64,000 nucleotides of DNA, taken from contig CAIQVH010000031.1 of NCBI GenBank assembly GCA_903875215.1, positions 434,001 through 498,000 on the forward strand. The letters run 5' to 3'. Positions within the stretch are counted from its first letter, which is position 1. Every line of letters starts with the position of its first letter. Position numbers and translations under genes: made by a program. This stretch comes from an uncultured Anaerolineae bacterium. Lineage in GTDB: Bacteria; Chloroflexota; Anaerolineae; Anaerolineales; Villigracilaceae. Positions 31,369 through 39,909 of the stretch are shown here, piece after piece. Under the pieces are notes generated by a model. The model saw only the letters and a program-made list of their open reading frames with translations, did no database searches and was not told the origin of the DNA.

Positions 31369-32526
31369 TCACAGCACCTTACGGATGCGCTCCAGACCTA
31401 TTTCGATGTTGGCGATCGAGTTGGCGTATGAGAGGCGCAGATAGCCTTCTCCAAATTTTCCAAACGACGAGCCGGGTAGCAGCGCAACACCGGCCTTTTC
31501 AAGGATGAGATTGGCCAGTTCGTCGGAGCTTCTGCCGGTGCCGGTAATGTTGGGGAAGGCGTAAAACGCTCCCTGCGGAATCTGGCAGGAAAATCCGGGC
31601 AGGGAATTCAAACCGGAGACGATCACATTGCGGCGGCGCTGGTATTCTTCCACCATTTCATCCACTTTGTCTTGCGGCCCACTGATCGCCTCAATGCCGG
31701 CGAACTGGGTGAAATGCGCCGTCGAACCGATGGAATGTGTCAACAATAGACCAACGCGATCTGCCAGTTCGCGCGGCATGATGCCATAACCCAGGCGCCA
31801 GCCGGTCATGGAATAGGTTTTGGAAAACCCATCCACAATGATGGAGCGCGACTGCATACCCGGCAAAGCGGCGATGGAAGGCGCTTCCAGACCATCGTAA
31901 ACAATGCGGGTGTACAGCTCATCGGTCATCACCCAGGCATCAAATTTTTGCGCCTGCGCGGCAATATGTTCCAGATCGGCGAGCGGAATCACGCCGCCCG
32001 TGGGGTTGCTGGGCGAGTTCAGGATGATCATTTTCGTGCGTGAATTGATCATCCGGTCAAAAACCGCCAGGTCAAATGAAAACTGATTATGCTCCAGCAG
32101 CGGAACCGCCACCGGAACCCCGCCCGCCACACGAATCATGGCTTCGTAGGTTGGAAAGCCCGGGTCGGGGTAGATCACTTCGTCGCCCGGCTCGATTAGC
32201 GCCAGCGTAGGGAAGAAAAGATTCGGTTTCCCGCCCGGGCTGACCACCACTTCTTCCGGGTGGATCTGCATCCCGCGCCGCCGGCCGGCATCTGCTGCGA
32301 TTACCTCGCGCAGCGCCGGCATACCGGCCGGGGATGTATAGCGGGTTTTGCCTTGATTGATGGCCTGGATGCCGGCCTGGCTCACATTGCTGAACGTTTC
32401 ATAATCGGGCTGGCCAATTTCAAGATGGACGATTTCTTTCCCGGCAGCCTCGAGCTGGTTGGCTTTGGCCAGCACAGCATAAGCGCCTTCCGGCTTAAGA
32501 TGACTGGTGCGTTGTGCGTAACTCAT
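31369..32526 (-). CDS. PLP-dependent class I/II aminotransferase
   Basis: A 385-residue fold-type I aminotransferase of the aspartate aminotransferase group. It has the N-terminal LEIGQPDYETF, the SPSNPTGGV loop, DELYTRIVYDG and the PLP-lysine motif VDGFSKTYSMTGWRLGYG, with a conserved Arg near the end (YLRLSYANS). The gene lies 108 bases after the methyltetrahydrofolate methyltransferase gene on the same strand, and a weak inverted repeat sits between them. It may remove the amino group of the demethylated product of the methyltransfer system, but it could also be an unrelated housekeeping enzyme. Confidence 0.88.
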   Translation of the reverse strand: MSYAQRTSHLKPEGAYAVLAKANQLEAAGKEIVHLEIGQPDYETFSNVSQAGIQAINQGKTRYTSPAGMPALREVIAADAGRRRGMQIHPEEVVVSPGGKPNLFFPTLALIEPGDEVIYPDPGFPTYEAMIRVAGGVPVAVPLLEHNQFSFDLAVFDRMINSRTKMIILNSPSNPTGGVIPLADLEHIAAQAQKFDAWVMTDELYTRIVYDGLEAPSIAALPGMQSRSIIVDGFSKTYSMTGWRLGYGIMPRELADRVGLLLTHSIGSTAHFTQFAGIEAISGPQDKVDEMVEEYQRRRNVIVSGLNSLPGFSCQIPQGAFYAFPNITGTGRSSDELANLILEKAGVALLPGSSFGKFGEGYLRLSYANSIANIEIGLERIRKVL

Positions 32527-32634
32527 ACATTCTCCTGTGAGCTCAATTTTCTCAATTGTATGCCAGATTTAACCAAACAGGCCAGAGACAGTTTTTCAAC
32601 TGCCCCCGGCCTGAGAAATACACTGCGCGGATGT

Positions 32635-33507
32635 CTACTGGGCGGCCAGCGCGGCAGCCGCTTTTTCACGTTTGCGAAAAGCCTTGATCCAGCGCCCGGA
32701 GTATTCATCCCTGCCCATCAATAGGTCACAAGCCAGAAGCGTGGTCTGAATCTCGGGCACGGTCACATCCGTGATGGCTGTCGTCAGCCCGCGTGAAATG
32801 GCCAGCGCCAGGTAAGCTACGTTGACGATTTTTCGGTCGGGCAACCCAAATGAGACATTGCTCGCGCCAAGGTTGATGTTGACGCCTAGTTCGCGGGTAA
32901 TCAGCGTCATGGCGTCGAGAGTGATGCGCCCGGCATGATGATCAGCACTGACGGTCAACGCCAGCGGGTCAATAATCACTTTTTCAGGCGGGACGCCAAG
33001 TTCCGCGGCGCGCTTAAGCAGTTTTTCGGCCACCCGCAGACGATCCTCAGCGGTGGCAGGCACACCCTTATCATCGGTAATCACGCCGATGACAGCTGCG
33101 CCATACTGGCTGGCCAACGGCAGGACGATATCCATCATATGCTGCTCGGCAGTCGTCGAGTTGATCAACGCCTGGCCGGGATAGATTTTAAGCGCGGCTT
33201 CCAGAGCTTTCGGATTGGCGCTGTCGAAACACAACGGGACATTGACCACTTCCAGGATGGCCTTGACCGCCCCGGACAGCATGGCTGGCTCATCCGCGCC
33301 AGGAACACCTGCGTTGACATCCAGCACCTGCGCCCCGGCCTCCACCTGGCTGCGGGCTTCTTCCTGCACCATGCTGAAATCGCCTTCGGCCAGCGATTGG
33401 GCCAGCTTCTTGCGGCGGGTTGGGTTGATACGCTCACCGATCACCACAAAGGGGTGATTGGGACTGATCGTGACGGTTTTTGAGTTGAGGGTCAGCTTGG
33501 TTTCCAT
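32635..33507 (-). CDS. Methyltetrahydrofolate:corrinoid methyltransferase (MtgA/AcsE/MetH pterin-binding type)
   Basis: A 290-residue TIM-barrel protein of the pterin-binding family. FVVIGERINPTRRKK, AGAQVLDVNAGVPGADEPAML, LCFDSANPKALEAAL and GVNINLGASNVSFGLPDR match methyltransferases that exchange a methyl group between a corrinoid protein and tetrahydrofolate, as opposed to dihydropteroate synthases. In this locus it is expected to receive the methyl group removed by the MttB-family proteins and pass it to tetrahydrofolate. It starts five bases after the corrinoid protein gene, so the pair is co-translated. Direction of the reaction is inferred. Confidence 0.9.
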   Translation of the reverse strand: METKLTLNSKTVTISPNHPFVVIGERINPTRRKKLAQSLAEGDFSMVQEEARSQVEAGAQVLDVNAGVPGADEPAMLSGAVKAILEVVNVPLCFDSANPKALEAALKIYPGQALINSTTAEQHMMDIVLPLASQYGAAVIGVITDDKGVPATAEDRLRVAEKLLKRAAELGVPPEKVIIDPLALTVSADHHAGRITLDAMTLITRELGVNINLGASNVSFGLPDRKIVNVAYLALAISRGLTTAITDVTVPEIQTTLLACDLLMGRDEYSGRWIKAFRKREKAAAALAAQ

Positions 33508-33512
33508 ACAGC

Positions 33513-34139
33513 TTACCCAATCAGCTGGCGGGCAACCCGCGTCGCGCTGGAAGCATCCGGAGCAAAACCATCCGCGCCGATCTTGGTGGCGTAATCCTGA
33601 GTGACAGGCGCGCCACCGATGAAAACCTTGACTTTGTCACGCAGACCGGCAGCTTTAAGCGACTGGACGGTGACTTCCATATTGCTCATCGTGGTAGTCA
33701 AAAGCGCCGACATACCCACCAGCTGGTACCCTTCCTGGGCAGCGCGGACAAAAGCTTCCGGGGCGACATCCACACCCAGATCTTTGACATCGAACCCGGC
33801 TCCTTCGAGCATCATCGCCACCAGGTTTTTGCCGATATCGTGCAAATCACCCTTTACTGTGCCGATCGCTACCCGGCCAGCCGCTTTCACTTCCGCCTTA
33901 ATGAGCAGTGGTTTGAGCAGATTCAGGCCGGCCTGCATGGCGCGCGCGGCAATCAACATTTCGGGCACAAATAGTTCACCTTCTTCAAACTGCCGGCCGA
34001 CTTCGTCCATGGCAGCAATCAGGGCTTTGGCAAGGATTTCATCCGCCGGAATACCCTCTGCCAGGGCGGCCTTGACGCCAGACTGAACTTCATCGGCTTC
34101 CCCATCGACGACATGTTGATAGATTTGTTGCAGATCCAT
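33513..34139 (-). CDS. Corrinoid protein of a methyltransfer system (MttC/MtgC-like)
   Basis: A 208-residue cobalamin carrier. Residues 1 to 85 form the helical cap (DEILAKALIAAMDEVGRQFEEGELFVPEMLIAARAM), and residues 88 to 208 the Rossmann-like B12 domain with the base-off motif Asp98-x-His100-x-x-Gly103 in GDLHDIGKN and the GGAPVTQDYA loop. It shuttles methyl groups between substrate methyltransferases and the neighbouring methyltetrahydrofolate enzyme. No reductive activator (RamA-like) gene is in the window. It lies downstream of the GntR gene on the same strand. Confidence 0.94.
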   Translation of the reverse strand: MDLQQIYQHVVDGEADEVQSGVKAALAEGIPADEILAKALIAAMDEVGRQFEEGELFVPEMLIAARAMQAGLNLLKPLLIKAEVKAAGRVAIGTVKGDLHDIGKNLVAMMLEGAGFDVKDLGVDVAPEAFVRAAQEGYQLVGMSALLTTTMSNMEVTVQSLKAAGLRDKVKVFIGGAPVTQDYATKIGADGFAPDASSATRVARQLIG

Positions 34140-34208
34140 AGTGGTTTACCTCTTTACTTGGTTGGTTGGAAATTTTGTTTAATCGCTTCCGATCCTGCCG
34201 GAAACAAA

Positions 34209-34871
34209 TCAGACTTGCCAGGTAGCTTCTTCATCGCGCAAGACTTTATCGATGATCGAATCGTGCGAACGCTCGATGTCATCCAGCAGCGCATCACGGG
34301 CTGCTTCAGGGTTATGGGTTTCAAGAGCGTCGATGATTTTCTTGTGGGTTTCCGCCTGGGTGCGACCGCCATGACGCATGACCATGAATCGAGCCAGCCT
34401 GTCATGCAAGCGCCCCATCAGTTGGGTAAGCTCAATATTACCGGAAGCATGAGCCAGCAAGTAGTGAAACCGGCGGTTTTCGTCCGTGTAGCGGTCGTAA
34501 GACACGTCATCATCGCCGGTGTAGCCGGCATGGACTGAACGCAGTTCAGCGATTTGTTCAGGAGAGGCATGCAACGCAGCGCGTTCCACCGCGGCAACTT
34601 CTAGAATGTGACGCAAATCCAGTAAATCCCGCAGTTGTTTAAGCGTGGTACGCGTCACAAAATACCCAGATCGCGGTTTGATCGTAACCAATCCATCGTG
34701 CCGGAGCATTTGCAAAGCGTCACGCACCGGCGTGATGCTGGTATTGTATTGTAGCGCAATCCCATCCACATCCAGCCGCTCACCGGGCTTTAAGTGATCC
34801 ATAATGATTGCGCGCCGTAATTCAACATATATGGCATTTTGGGAGGTTTGTTCATCCCAGATTGGGAACAT
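34209..34871 (-). CDS. GntR-family (FCD/FadR subfamily) transcriptional regulator of the methyltransfer locus
   Basis: A 220-residue regulator. Residues 8 to 72 are the winged helix (AIYVELRRAIIMDHLKPGERLD, ALQYNTSITPVRDALQMLRHDGLV, the recognition helix), and residues 80 to 215 the all-helical FCD effector domain with Asp and His residues that usually bind a metal and an organic ligand. The divergent promoter region carries two near-identical TGATATATCA-type palindromes, one inside each promoter, so it probably controls itself and the plus-strand operon. The inducer is unknown, presumably the imported methylated compound. Confidence 0.9.
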   Translation of the reverse strand: MFPIWDEQTSQNAIYVELRRAIIMDHLKPGERLDVDGIALQYNTSITPVRDALQMLRHDGLVTIKPRSGYFVTRTTLKQLRDLLDLRHILEVAAVERAALHASPEQIAELRSVHAGYTGDDDVSYDRYTDENRRFHYLLAHASGNIELTQLMGRLHDRLARFMVMRHGGRTQAETHKKIIDALETHNPEAARDALLDDIERSHDSIIDKVLRDEEATWQV

Positions 34872-34892
34872 ACGATCACCTCTACTATAAAA

Positions 34893-34921
34893 ATCTTACC
34901 ATATGATATATCAGTTTGCAA
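34893..34921 (-). promoter_or_regulatory. Promoter of the gntR-corrinoid-methyltransferase operon
   Basis: On the minus strand TTGCAA (34916-34921), 17 bases and TAAGAT (34893-34898). The palindrome TGATATATCA lies within the spacer. Confidence 0.6.
34904..34913. promoter_or_regulatory. Putative GntR operator, copy 1
   Basis: Perfect palindrome TGATATATCA inside the minus-strand promoter spacer. Confidence 0.6.
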
Positions 34922-34948
34922 GTTCTGATATTTTTATCCATGCGTTTA

Positions 34949-34977
34949 TTGACTTCTGATATATTAGATGCTATGAT
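34949..34977 (+). promoter_or_regulatory. Promoter of the ABC transporter / MttB operon
   Basis: TTGACT (34949-34954), a 17-base spacer and TATGAT (34972-34977), a good sigma-70 match. The predicted leader before the first gene is about 170 bases, with no other feature I can support. Confidence 0.75.
34956..34967. promoter_or_regulatory. Putative GntR operator, copy 2
   Basis: CTGATATATTAG, a 10-of-12 palindrome sharing CTGATATAT with copy 1 and lying inside the plus-strand promoter spacer. Confidence 0.6.
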
Positions 34978-35156
34978 ATTGATGACAATCATTATAAGTG
35001 ATTACTCCTGGCTTTTCATCTTGCCGAAATACCGCTTAAGCACTTTCCTGTTTACCAGCGACTCAATGGAGGTGATCCGGTCAGAATTCTGCCACTCTCT
35101 ACAAATCTGTTCATTGACTAATCCGATTTCAACAACTACTAAGGAGTGAAAGTACC

Positions 35157-36854
35157 ATGGAGAAGAAAATCCACCCGCTCGTTACCAGCGCTCAGGAACA
35201 ACTCAGCCAGGGAAAAATCTCCCGGCGCGATTTCCTGAAGTTTTCCACACTGCTGGGCGCATCTCTGGCAACTGCGCAATTCCTGGCGTCCTGCGCCGCC
35301 CCGACTGAAGCCCCGGCTGAACCCACCGCCGTGCCCGCCACCGCTGTGCCCCCCACTGCCGTGCCTGCCACCGAAGCGCCCAAGTCCTCCATCACGCGCG
35401 GGGGTACACTGACCTGCGCCACCCGCGTCGAGCGCGTTGACAACCCGGCGACCTTCTCGCTGGTGAGCGCCTCGCACCCCTGGCGGCACGTGATCGAATA
35501 CCTGACCCACACCGATCCGCAGGGCATCACCCACCCGTACCTGCTCGAAAGCTGGAAAGCCAGCGACGACCTGCTGACCTGGACGCTGATCCTGCGCAAG
35601 GGCATTAAGTTTAACAATGGCCAGGATTTCACCGCCGACGATGTCATGTTCAACTTCAAGCAGTGGCTGACCGAATCGGTCAAATCTTCGATGTATGGCG
35701 CCATGAGTTACCTCTCCATGGACGGCGTCGAAAAAACCGACGATTACACTGTGACCCTGCACCTCAAATCCCCCTCGATCTTCATCCCCGAACACCTGGC
35801 GCAGTACCCCGCTGGTATCGTCCCGGCCAATTTCGGCGGCGACCTGACCAAGGAACCGATCGGCACCGGCGCTTTCACCATGGAAGAATATGTCGTCGGC
35901 GAGCGCTGCCGCTTGAAGGCCCGCAAAGACTACTGGCGCATGGGCGAAGACGGACAACCCCTGCCCTACCTCGACGAAATTGTCATGGTTCAGCTTGGCG
36001 AAGACCGCTCAGCCGACCTTTCAGCCTACCAGAGCGGCCAGGTCGATACCATCCTGGAACCCAGCGTTGCCATTTGGGAAGCACTCAAAGATGATGCCAA
36101 CTCCACCATCGTAGCCACCCCCACCACCGCCACGCGCGTCCTGCGCCTGCGCGTTGACCAGGAACCCTGGACCAAGAACGAAGTGCGCCAGGCCCTCAAG
36201 CACTGCCACAACCGTGAAAAAATCCTCGCGCTGGCTCTGCAGGGTCAGGGCACCATCGGCAACGACAGCCACGTCGGCCAGGCCAACCCCGAATATGTGG
36301 ATGTCGCTCCATATCCGTTTGACACTGCCAAATCCCTGGAACTGCTCAAAGCCGCCGGATATCCGGATGGCGTGACCGTGGAACTTTCAGTAGCCAGCGA
36401 CTGGCCTGAAACCATGGCATATGTCCAGGCCCTCAAGGAAGATGCCGCAGCCGGCGGTTTCACCATCAACCTGAAACCGATGCCTGCTACTGAGTATTGG
36501 AATGTCTGGACAACAGCCAATATGGGCGTCACCTGGTGGTCGCACCGCACCCTGGCTCCGATGACACTGGCCGTGGCCTACACCGCGGGCGAAGATGGCA
36601 AACCCGGCGCTTGGAACGAATCTGGCTGGGTGGATGAGGAATTCAGCACCATCCTGACCGAGGCCATCGGTACCCTTGACCTGACCAAACGCAAAGAACT
36701 GGTCGGCAAGTTGGAAGTCATCCAGAAGGAACGTGGTTCAATCTGCCTGCCGTTCTTCATGAGCGTCTGGAAGATTTACACGAAGAAGGTGCACGGCATC
36801 GAACCCACTCCGGATGAATACGCCATCTTCTACGAAACCTGGAAAGAAGCGTAG
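35157..36854 (+). CDS. Dipeptide/oligopeptide-type ABC substrate-binding lipoprotein with Tat signal
   Basis: A 565-residue SBP_bac_5 (DppA/OppA-type) protein. The N-terminus has the twin-arginine motif SRRDFLKFS (Arg23, Arg24) and a lipobox LASC with Cys46, so it should be exported folded and anchored by lipid. A Pro/Thr/Ala-rich linker runs to about residue 80, then the two-lobed binding domain (GGTLTCATRVER, LTWTLILRKGIKFNNGQDFTADDV). It starts after AAGGAG and heads the operon with the permease and ATPase genes. In this context the ligand is more likely the methylated substrate than peptides. Confidence 0.92.
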   Translation: MEKKIHPLVTSAQEQLSQGKISRRDFLKFSTLLGASLATAQFLASCAAPTEAPAEPTAVPATAVPPTAVPATEAPKSSITRGGTLTCATRVERVDNPATFSLVSASHPWRHVIEYLTHTDPQGITHPYLLESWKASDDLLTWTLILRKGIKFNNGQDFTADDVMFNFKQWLTESVKSSMYGAMSYLSMDGVEKTDDYTVTLHLKSPSIFIPEHLAQYPAGIVPANFGGDLTKEPIGTGAFTMEEYVVGERCRLKARKDYWRMGEDGQPLPYLDEIVMVQLGEDRSADLSAYQSGQVDTILEPSVAIWEALKDDANSTIVATPTTATRVLRLRVDQEPWTKNEVRQALKHCHNREKILALALQGQGTIGNDSHVGQANPEYVDVAPYPFDTAKSLELLKAAGYPDGVTVELSVASDWPETMAYVQALKEDAAAGGFTINLKPMPATEYWNVWTTANMGVTWWSHRTLAPMTLAVAYTAGEDGKPGAWNESGWVDEEFSTILTEAIGTLDLTKRKELVGKLEVIQKERGSICLPFFMSVWKIYTKKVHGIEPTPDEYAIFYETWKEA

Positions 36855-36871
36855 TCTTTTCTGATTGACCG

Positions 36872-37032
36872 GGGGCGGGTCTGGCCCAACATCATCGCAA
36901 GCCACGCACAGACCCGCCCCTCACCTTCCCATTTATGGAAACCCTAAAGGTTTTCGGCAACACCGGATTAAATTGCTGCCAGAATAGCGCGCATTCAAAG
37001 ACAAATCGACCAGCAAGGAAAACCTTTAGGGT
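36872..37032 (+). repeat. Two hairpins between the binding protein and mttB-like genes
   Basis: GGGGCGGGTCTG at 36872 pairs with CAGACCCGCCCC at 36909, a stable stem without T run. Then ACCCTAAAGGTTTTC near 36940 faces GAAAACCTTTAGGGT ending near 37032, a member of the CCTAAGGGTTTT repeat family. The first may protect the binding-protein mRNA and reduce read-through. Confidence 0.55.
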
Positions 37033-37067
37033 ATTTCCCTCATTTCACTCAATAAAGAGGCACCACC

Positions 37068-38516
37068 ATGATTCAAACTCACGGTTCGAGCATAACCTCT
37101 GCTCACTACTCCCGCCTTGGCCCGCAGGAATGTGAACAGATTCACCTCGCCAGCCTGGAAATCCTGGAACGAATCGGCGTAGATGTTCACGATGAAAAAG
37201 CACGCAAAATCCTGGTTCAGGGCGGCGCAAAGGCTGACGGGTTGCGGGTTCGCCTGCCAGCCTACATGGTCGCCCGCGCCCTGGAAACTGCTCCCAAAGT
37301 GCTGACGCTCTACGACCGGCTGGGCAAGGTTGCCATGCGGGCCGGAAAATACAATTCCTATTACGGCGGCGGCTCCGACTGCCTGAACATCCTGGATCAT
37401 CACACCGGGCTGCGACGGCGGCCCAACCTGGAAGATGTACGCCAGGCTTCGACGCTGATGGACGCCCTGCCAGAAATCGACTTCGTCATGTCGGCTTTTC
37501 TGCCCGAAGATGTCGATCAGCGCATCTACGACCGCTATCAGATGGAAGTGATGCTCAACACCACCACCAAACCGATCGTTTTTGTCACACCTGATTTCGA
37601 AGGCTGTGTGGCAGCGATTGAGATGTGCGAAGCGGTAGCGGGTAGTGCCGAAGCTTTCCAGAAAAAACCGTTCGCCACCTGCTACATCAACGTCACCGCC
37701 GGGTTGATTGCTAACGCGGAAGCCCTGCAAAAATGCATGTTCCTGGCCGAAAAAGGCCTGCCGATGCTCTACATCCCGCTCAACGCCGGCGGCGTCAACT
37801 CACCGCACACCACTGCCGGCTGCATGGCTTCCATGAATGCCGGTATCCTGTTGGGGATTGTGCTCGCCCAGCTGGTCAATCCAGGCGTGCCGGTGGCTGT
37901 TCCCGGCTGGAATGGCGGCCCGTACAACCTGCAAACCATGGTGGGGAACTACGTTCTGGCAGACGAGCAGGGTGTGCCCACTTCCATGGGAAAATATTAC
38001 GATTTACCAGTCTTTGGCCTGGGCGGTTCCACCGACTCAAAAGTACTGGATCAGCAATCCGGGTTTGAAGCCACTCTCAGCCTGATGACTTCACTGCTGC
38101 ACGGCGCCAATATTGTCCACGATGTCGGATTCATGGATGCAGGGTTGCAAGGCAGCATGCAGATGATGGCCATTTGTAACGAAATCCTCGGCTTCTTGCG
38201 CGCCACGACCAAGGGCGTCGAAGTCAACCAGGAAACCCTGGCGCTGGATGTGATCGAAGAACTCGGCCCGACCGGCAATTACATGGGCCACGATCACACC
38301 ATCCGTCATTACAAAGAGCCGTTTTACTCAAAGCTGATCGACAAAAATCCCTACTCCGTCTGGCAGAAGCGCGGTAGCCTGACAATGGAACAACGTGCCA
38401 CGAAAATGGTGGATGACCTGCTGGCAAAGCACAAAACCGTACCGCTGCCAGAAGATGTTCAGAAAGCCATCCACGCAATTGTTGAACGCGAACAGGCGTG
38501 GATCAATTCAAAATAA
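37068..38516 (+). CDS. MttB-family (trimethylamine methyltransferase-like) corrinoid methyltransferase, first copy, without pyrrolysine
   Basis: A 482-residue protein of the MttB superfamily, which moves a methyl group from a quaternary amine or similar donor to a corrinoid protein. Archaeal trimethylamine MttB (about 495) carries pyrrolysine encoded by UAG. Here the frame runs full length with no in-frame amber codon, so it belongs to the non-pyrrolysine branch known for glycine betaine, proline betaine and carnitine. LASLEILERIGVDVHDEKARKIL, YYGGGSDCLNILD, TAGCMASMNAGILLGIVLAQL, GLGGSTDSKVLDQQSGFEATLS and HGANIVHDVGFMDAG are visible. It sits between the binding protein and the permeases, a direct substrate link. 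The substrate itself is unknown. Confidence 0.9.
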   Translation: MIQTHGSSITSAHYSRLGPQECEQIHLASLEILERIGVDVHDEKARKILVQGGAKADGLRVRLPAYMVARALETAPKVLTLYDRLGKVAMRAGKYNSYYGGGSDCLNILDHHTGLRRRPNLEDVRQASTLMDALPEIDFVMSAFLPEDVDQRIYDRYQMEVMLNTTTKPIVFVTPDFEGCVAAIEMCEAVAGSAEAFQKKPFATCYINVTAGLIANAEALQKCMFLAEKGLPMLYIPLNAGGVNSPHTTAGCMASMNAGILLGIVLAQLVNPGVPVAVPGWNGGPYNLQTMVGNYVLADEQGVPTSMGKYYDLPVFGLGGSTDSKVLDQQSGFEATLSLMTSLLHGANIVHDVGFMDAGLQGSMQMMAICNEILGFLRATTKGVEVNQETLALDVIEELGPTGNYMGHDHTIRHYKEPFYSKLIDKNPYSVWQKRGSLTMEQRATKMVDDLLAKHKTVPLPEDVQKAIHAIVEREQAWINSK

Positions 38517-38528
38517 AGCGTCAAAGGT

Positions 38529-38570
38529 GAAAAGTCGAAGGTGGAATAACTTTTGACCTTCGACTTTCGA
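38529..38570 (+). repeat. Inverted AAGTCGAAGGT / ACCTTCGACTTTC repeat
   Basis: The arms face each other across 13 bases in the gap before the permease gene and end before its TGGAGGAAA ribosome-binding site. Confidence 0.5.
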
Positions 38571-38590
38571 CGCCCTATCCTGGAGGAAAA

Positions 38591-39901
38591 ATGGCACGTT
38601 ACATCGTCCGGCGCTTGATGACGATGCTTCTGACCATGGTGATTGTCTCAATGCTGGTTTTCGCCATCGTTGAGATAGCCCCTGGCAACGTGGCACGAAA
38701 CATCCTCGGCGCATATGCCACCCCCGAGCAGGAAGCCTCCATGTCCATGCAGTTAGGGCTGACCCGCCCGGTTGCCATCCGGTATATTTCCTGGCTGTGT
38801 GGTTCCGACTGGCAAGCCAGCCCGGAAATTAACCTGCCCCTGACTGAAACTGTCAGTAAGCAGGGCCTTGTGGAAAAATCCCAGCAATGGTGGGCGATCA
38901 AGCCTAATGGCGATCTGGCGCAATGGGAAATGAAGGACGGTCAGATGTATGCCTTTATCCGCCAGCCCGACGGCACGACACTCGAGGTTCTGGATGATAA
39001 CGTTTGGAAGGTGGATGCCAGCGGGCAGGAATATTTCTGGGGCGTCGACACAGGCAATCGCGCGGCAAAATGGATCCGAGGCCAGGGCGGAGTCGAATAT
39101 CAGTTGGATTATTCCGGTTGGGTGCAAAAGAATGATGCACCGGCTGAGTATATTCCACTCAACAAGGGACTGCTGCGAGGTGAGGCGGGCATGTCGCTGC
39201 GCTACAACACCCCCGTGGCCGATGTCATCCAACGCAGGATATTGAACTCCGTCATCCTGGCTTCGCTGGCGATGCTCTTTTCCATACCGATTGCAGTGGC
39301 CCTCGGCCTGTTGGCAGGTCTTAATGAAGGAAAACTGGTCGACCGGTTGATTTCAATGGGCGGCCTGATCACGGCCGGGTCACCGGATTTTGCAACTGGC
39401 ATTTTGCTGATCATGGTCTTTGCTCTTTGGCTAAAACTTTTACCAGGCGCGGCTGTTTTTACATCAGAAAATGCCGTTCTGAAGGACCCTCACCTGCTAA
39501 TCCTGCCGGTGTTGACAGCCAGCCTGGTGGAAATCGGCTACATTTTACGCATCACCCGCTCCAGCGTGGTGGAAGTAATGAACAGCGCCTATGTGCGCAC
39601 TGCCATCCTGAAAGGCCTGTCTTACCAGCAGGTGGTGATGAGACACGTCCTGCGGAATGCCATGATGGCACCGATTACGGTCATCATGTTACACATCAAC
39701 TGGTTCATCGGCGGCCTGGTGGTGGTCGAATCGGTATTTGGCTATCCCGGCCTGGGTAATTTCATTCTGAACGCTGCGCTCTACAAGGATGTCTACTCCA
39801 TCGAAGCAGGTGCCATGGTGCTAATCGTCCTGGCGGTCGGAACCCAATTGGTGGCCGACGTGATCTACTCGCTGATCAATCCGCGCATCCGGTATTCCTA
39901 G
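38591..39901 (+). CDS. ABC transporter permease, DppB-like, with large extracytoplasmic insert
   Basis: A 436-residue permease against about 310 to 340 for the family. It has the N-terminal MARYIVRRLMTMLLTMVIVSMLVFAIVEIAPG first helix, then after WLCG near residue 70 an insert of roughly 120 residues rich in Trp, Gly, Asp and Gln (repeats such as LAQWEMKDGQMYAFIRQPDGTT), then the usual LLRGEAGMSLRYNTPVADVI and five more helices with the EAA loop near RTAILKGLSYQQVV. The insert lies in the extracytoplasmic loop between helices 1 and 2 and could contact the binding protein. It starts after TGGAGG. Confidence 0.9.
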   Translation: MARYIVRRLMTMLLTMVIVSMLVFAIVEIAPGNVARNILGAYATPEQEASMSMQLGLTRPVAIRYISWLCGSDWQASPEINLPLTETVSKQGLVEKSQQWWAIKPNGDLAQWEMKDGQMYAFIRQPDGTTLEVLDDNVWKVDASGQEYFWGVDTGNRAAKWIRGQGGVEYQLDYSGWVQKNDAPAEYIPLNKGLLRGEAGMSLRYNTPVADVIQRRILNSVILASLAMLFSIPIAVALGLLAGLNEGKLVDRLISMGGLITAGSPDFATGILLIMVFALWLKLLPGAAVFTSENAVLKDPHLLILPVLTASLVEIGYILRITRSSVVEVMNSAYVRTAILKGLSYQQVVMRHVLRNAMMAPITVIMLHINWFIGGLVVVESVFGYPGLGNFILNAALYKDVYSIEAGAMVLIVLAVGTQLVADVIYSLINPRIRYS

Positions 39902-39909
39902 GAACCGCC

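Noticed and set aside
34916-35149. Small frame (77 residues) before the binding-protein gene
   Set aside because: It starts within the regulatory region upstream of the promoter -10 element, so it would not be on the message, and its composition is that of AT-rich non-coding DNA.
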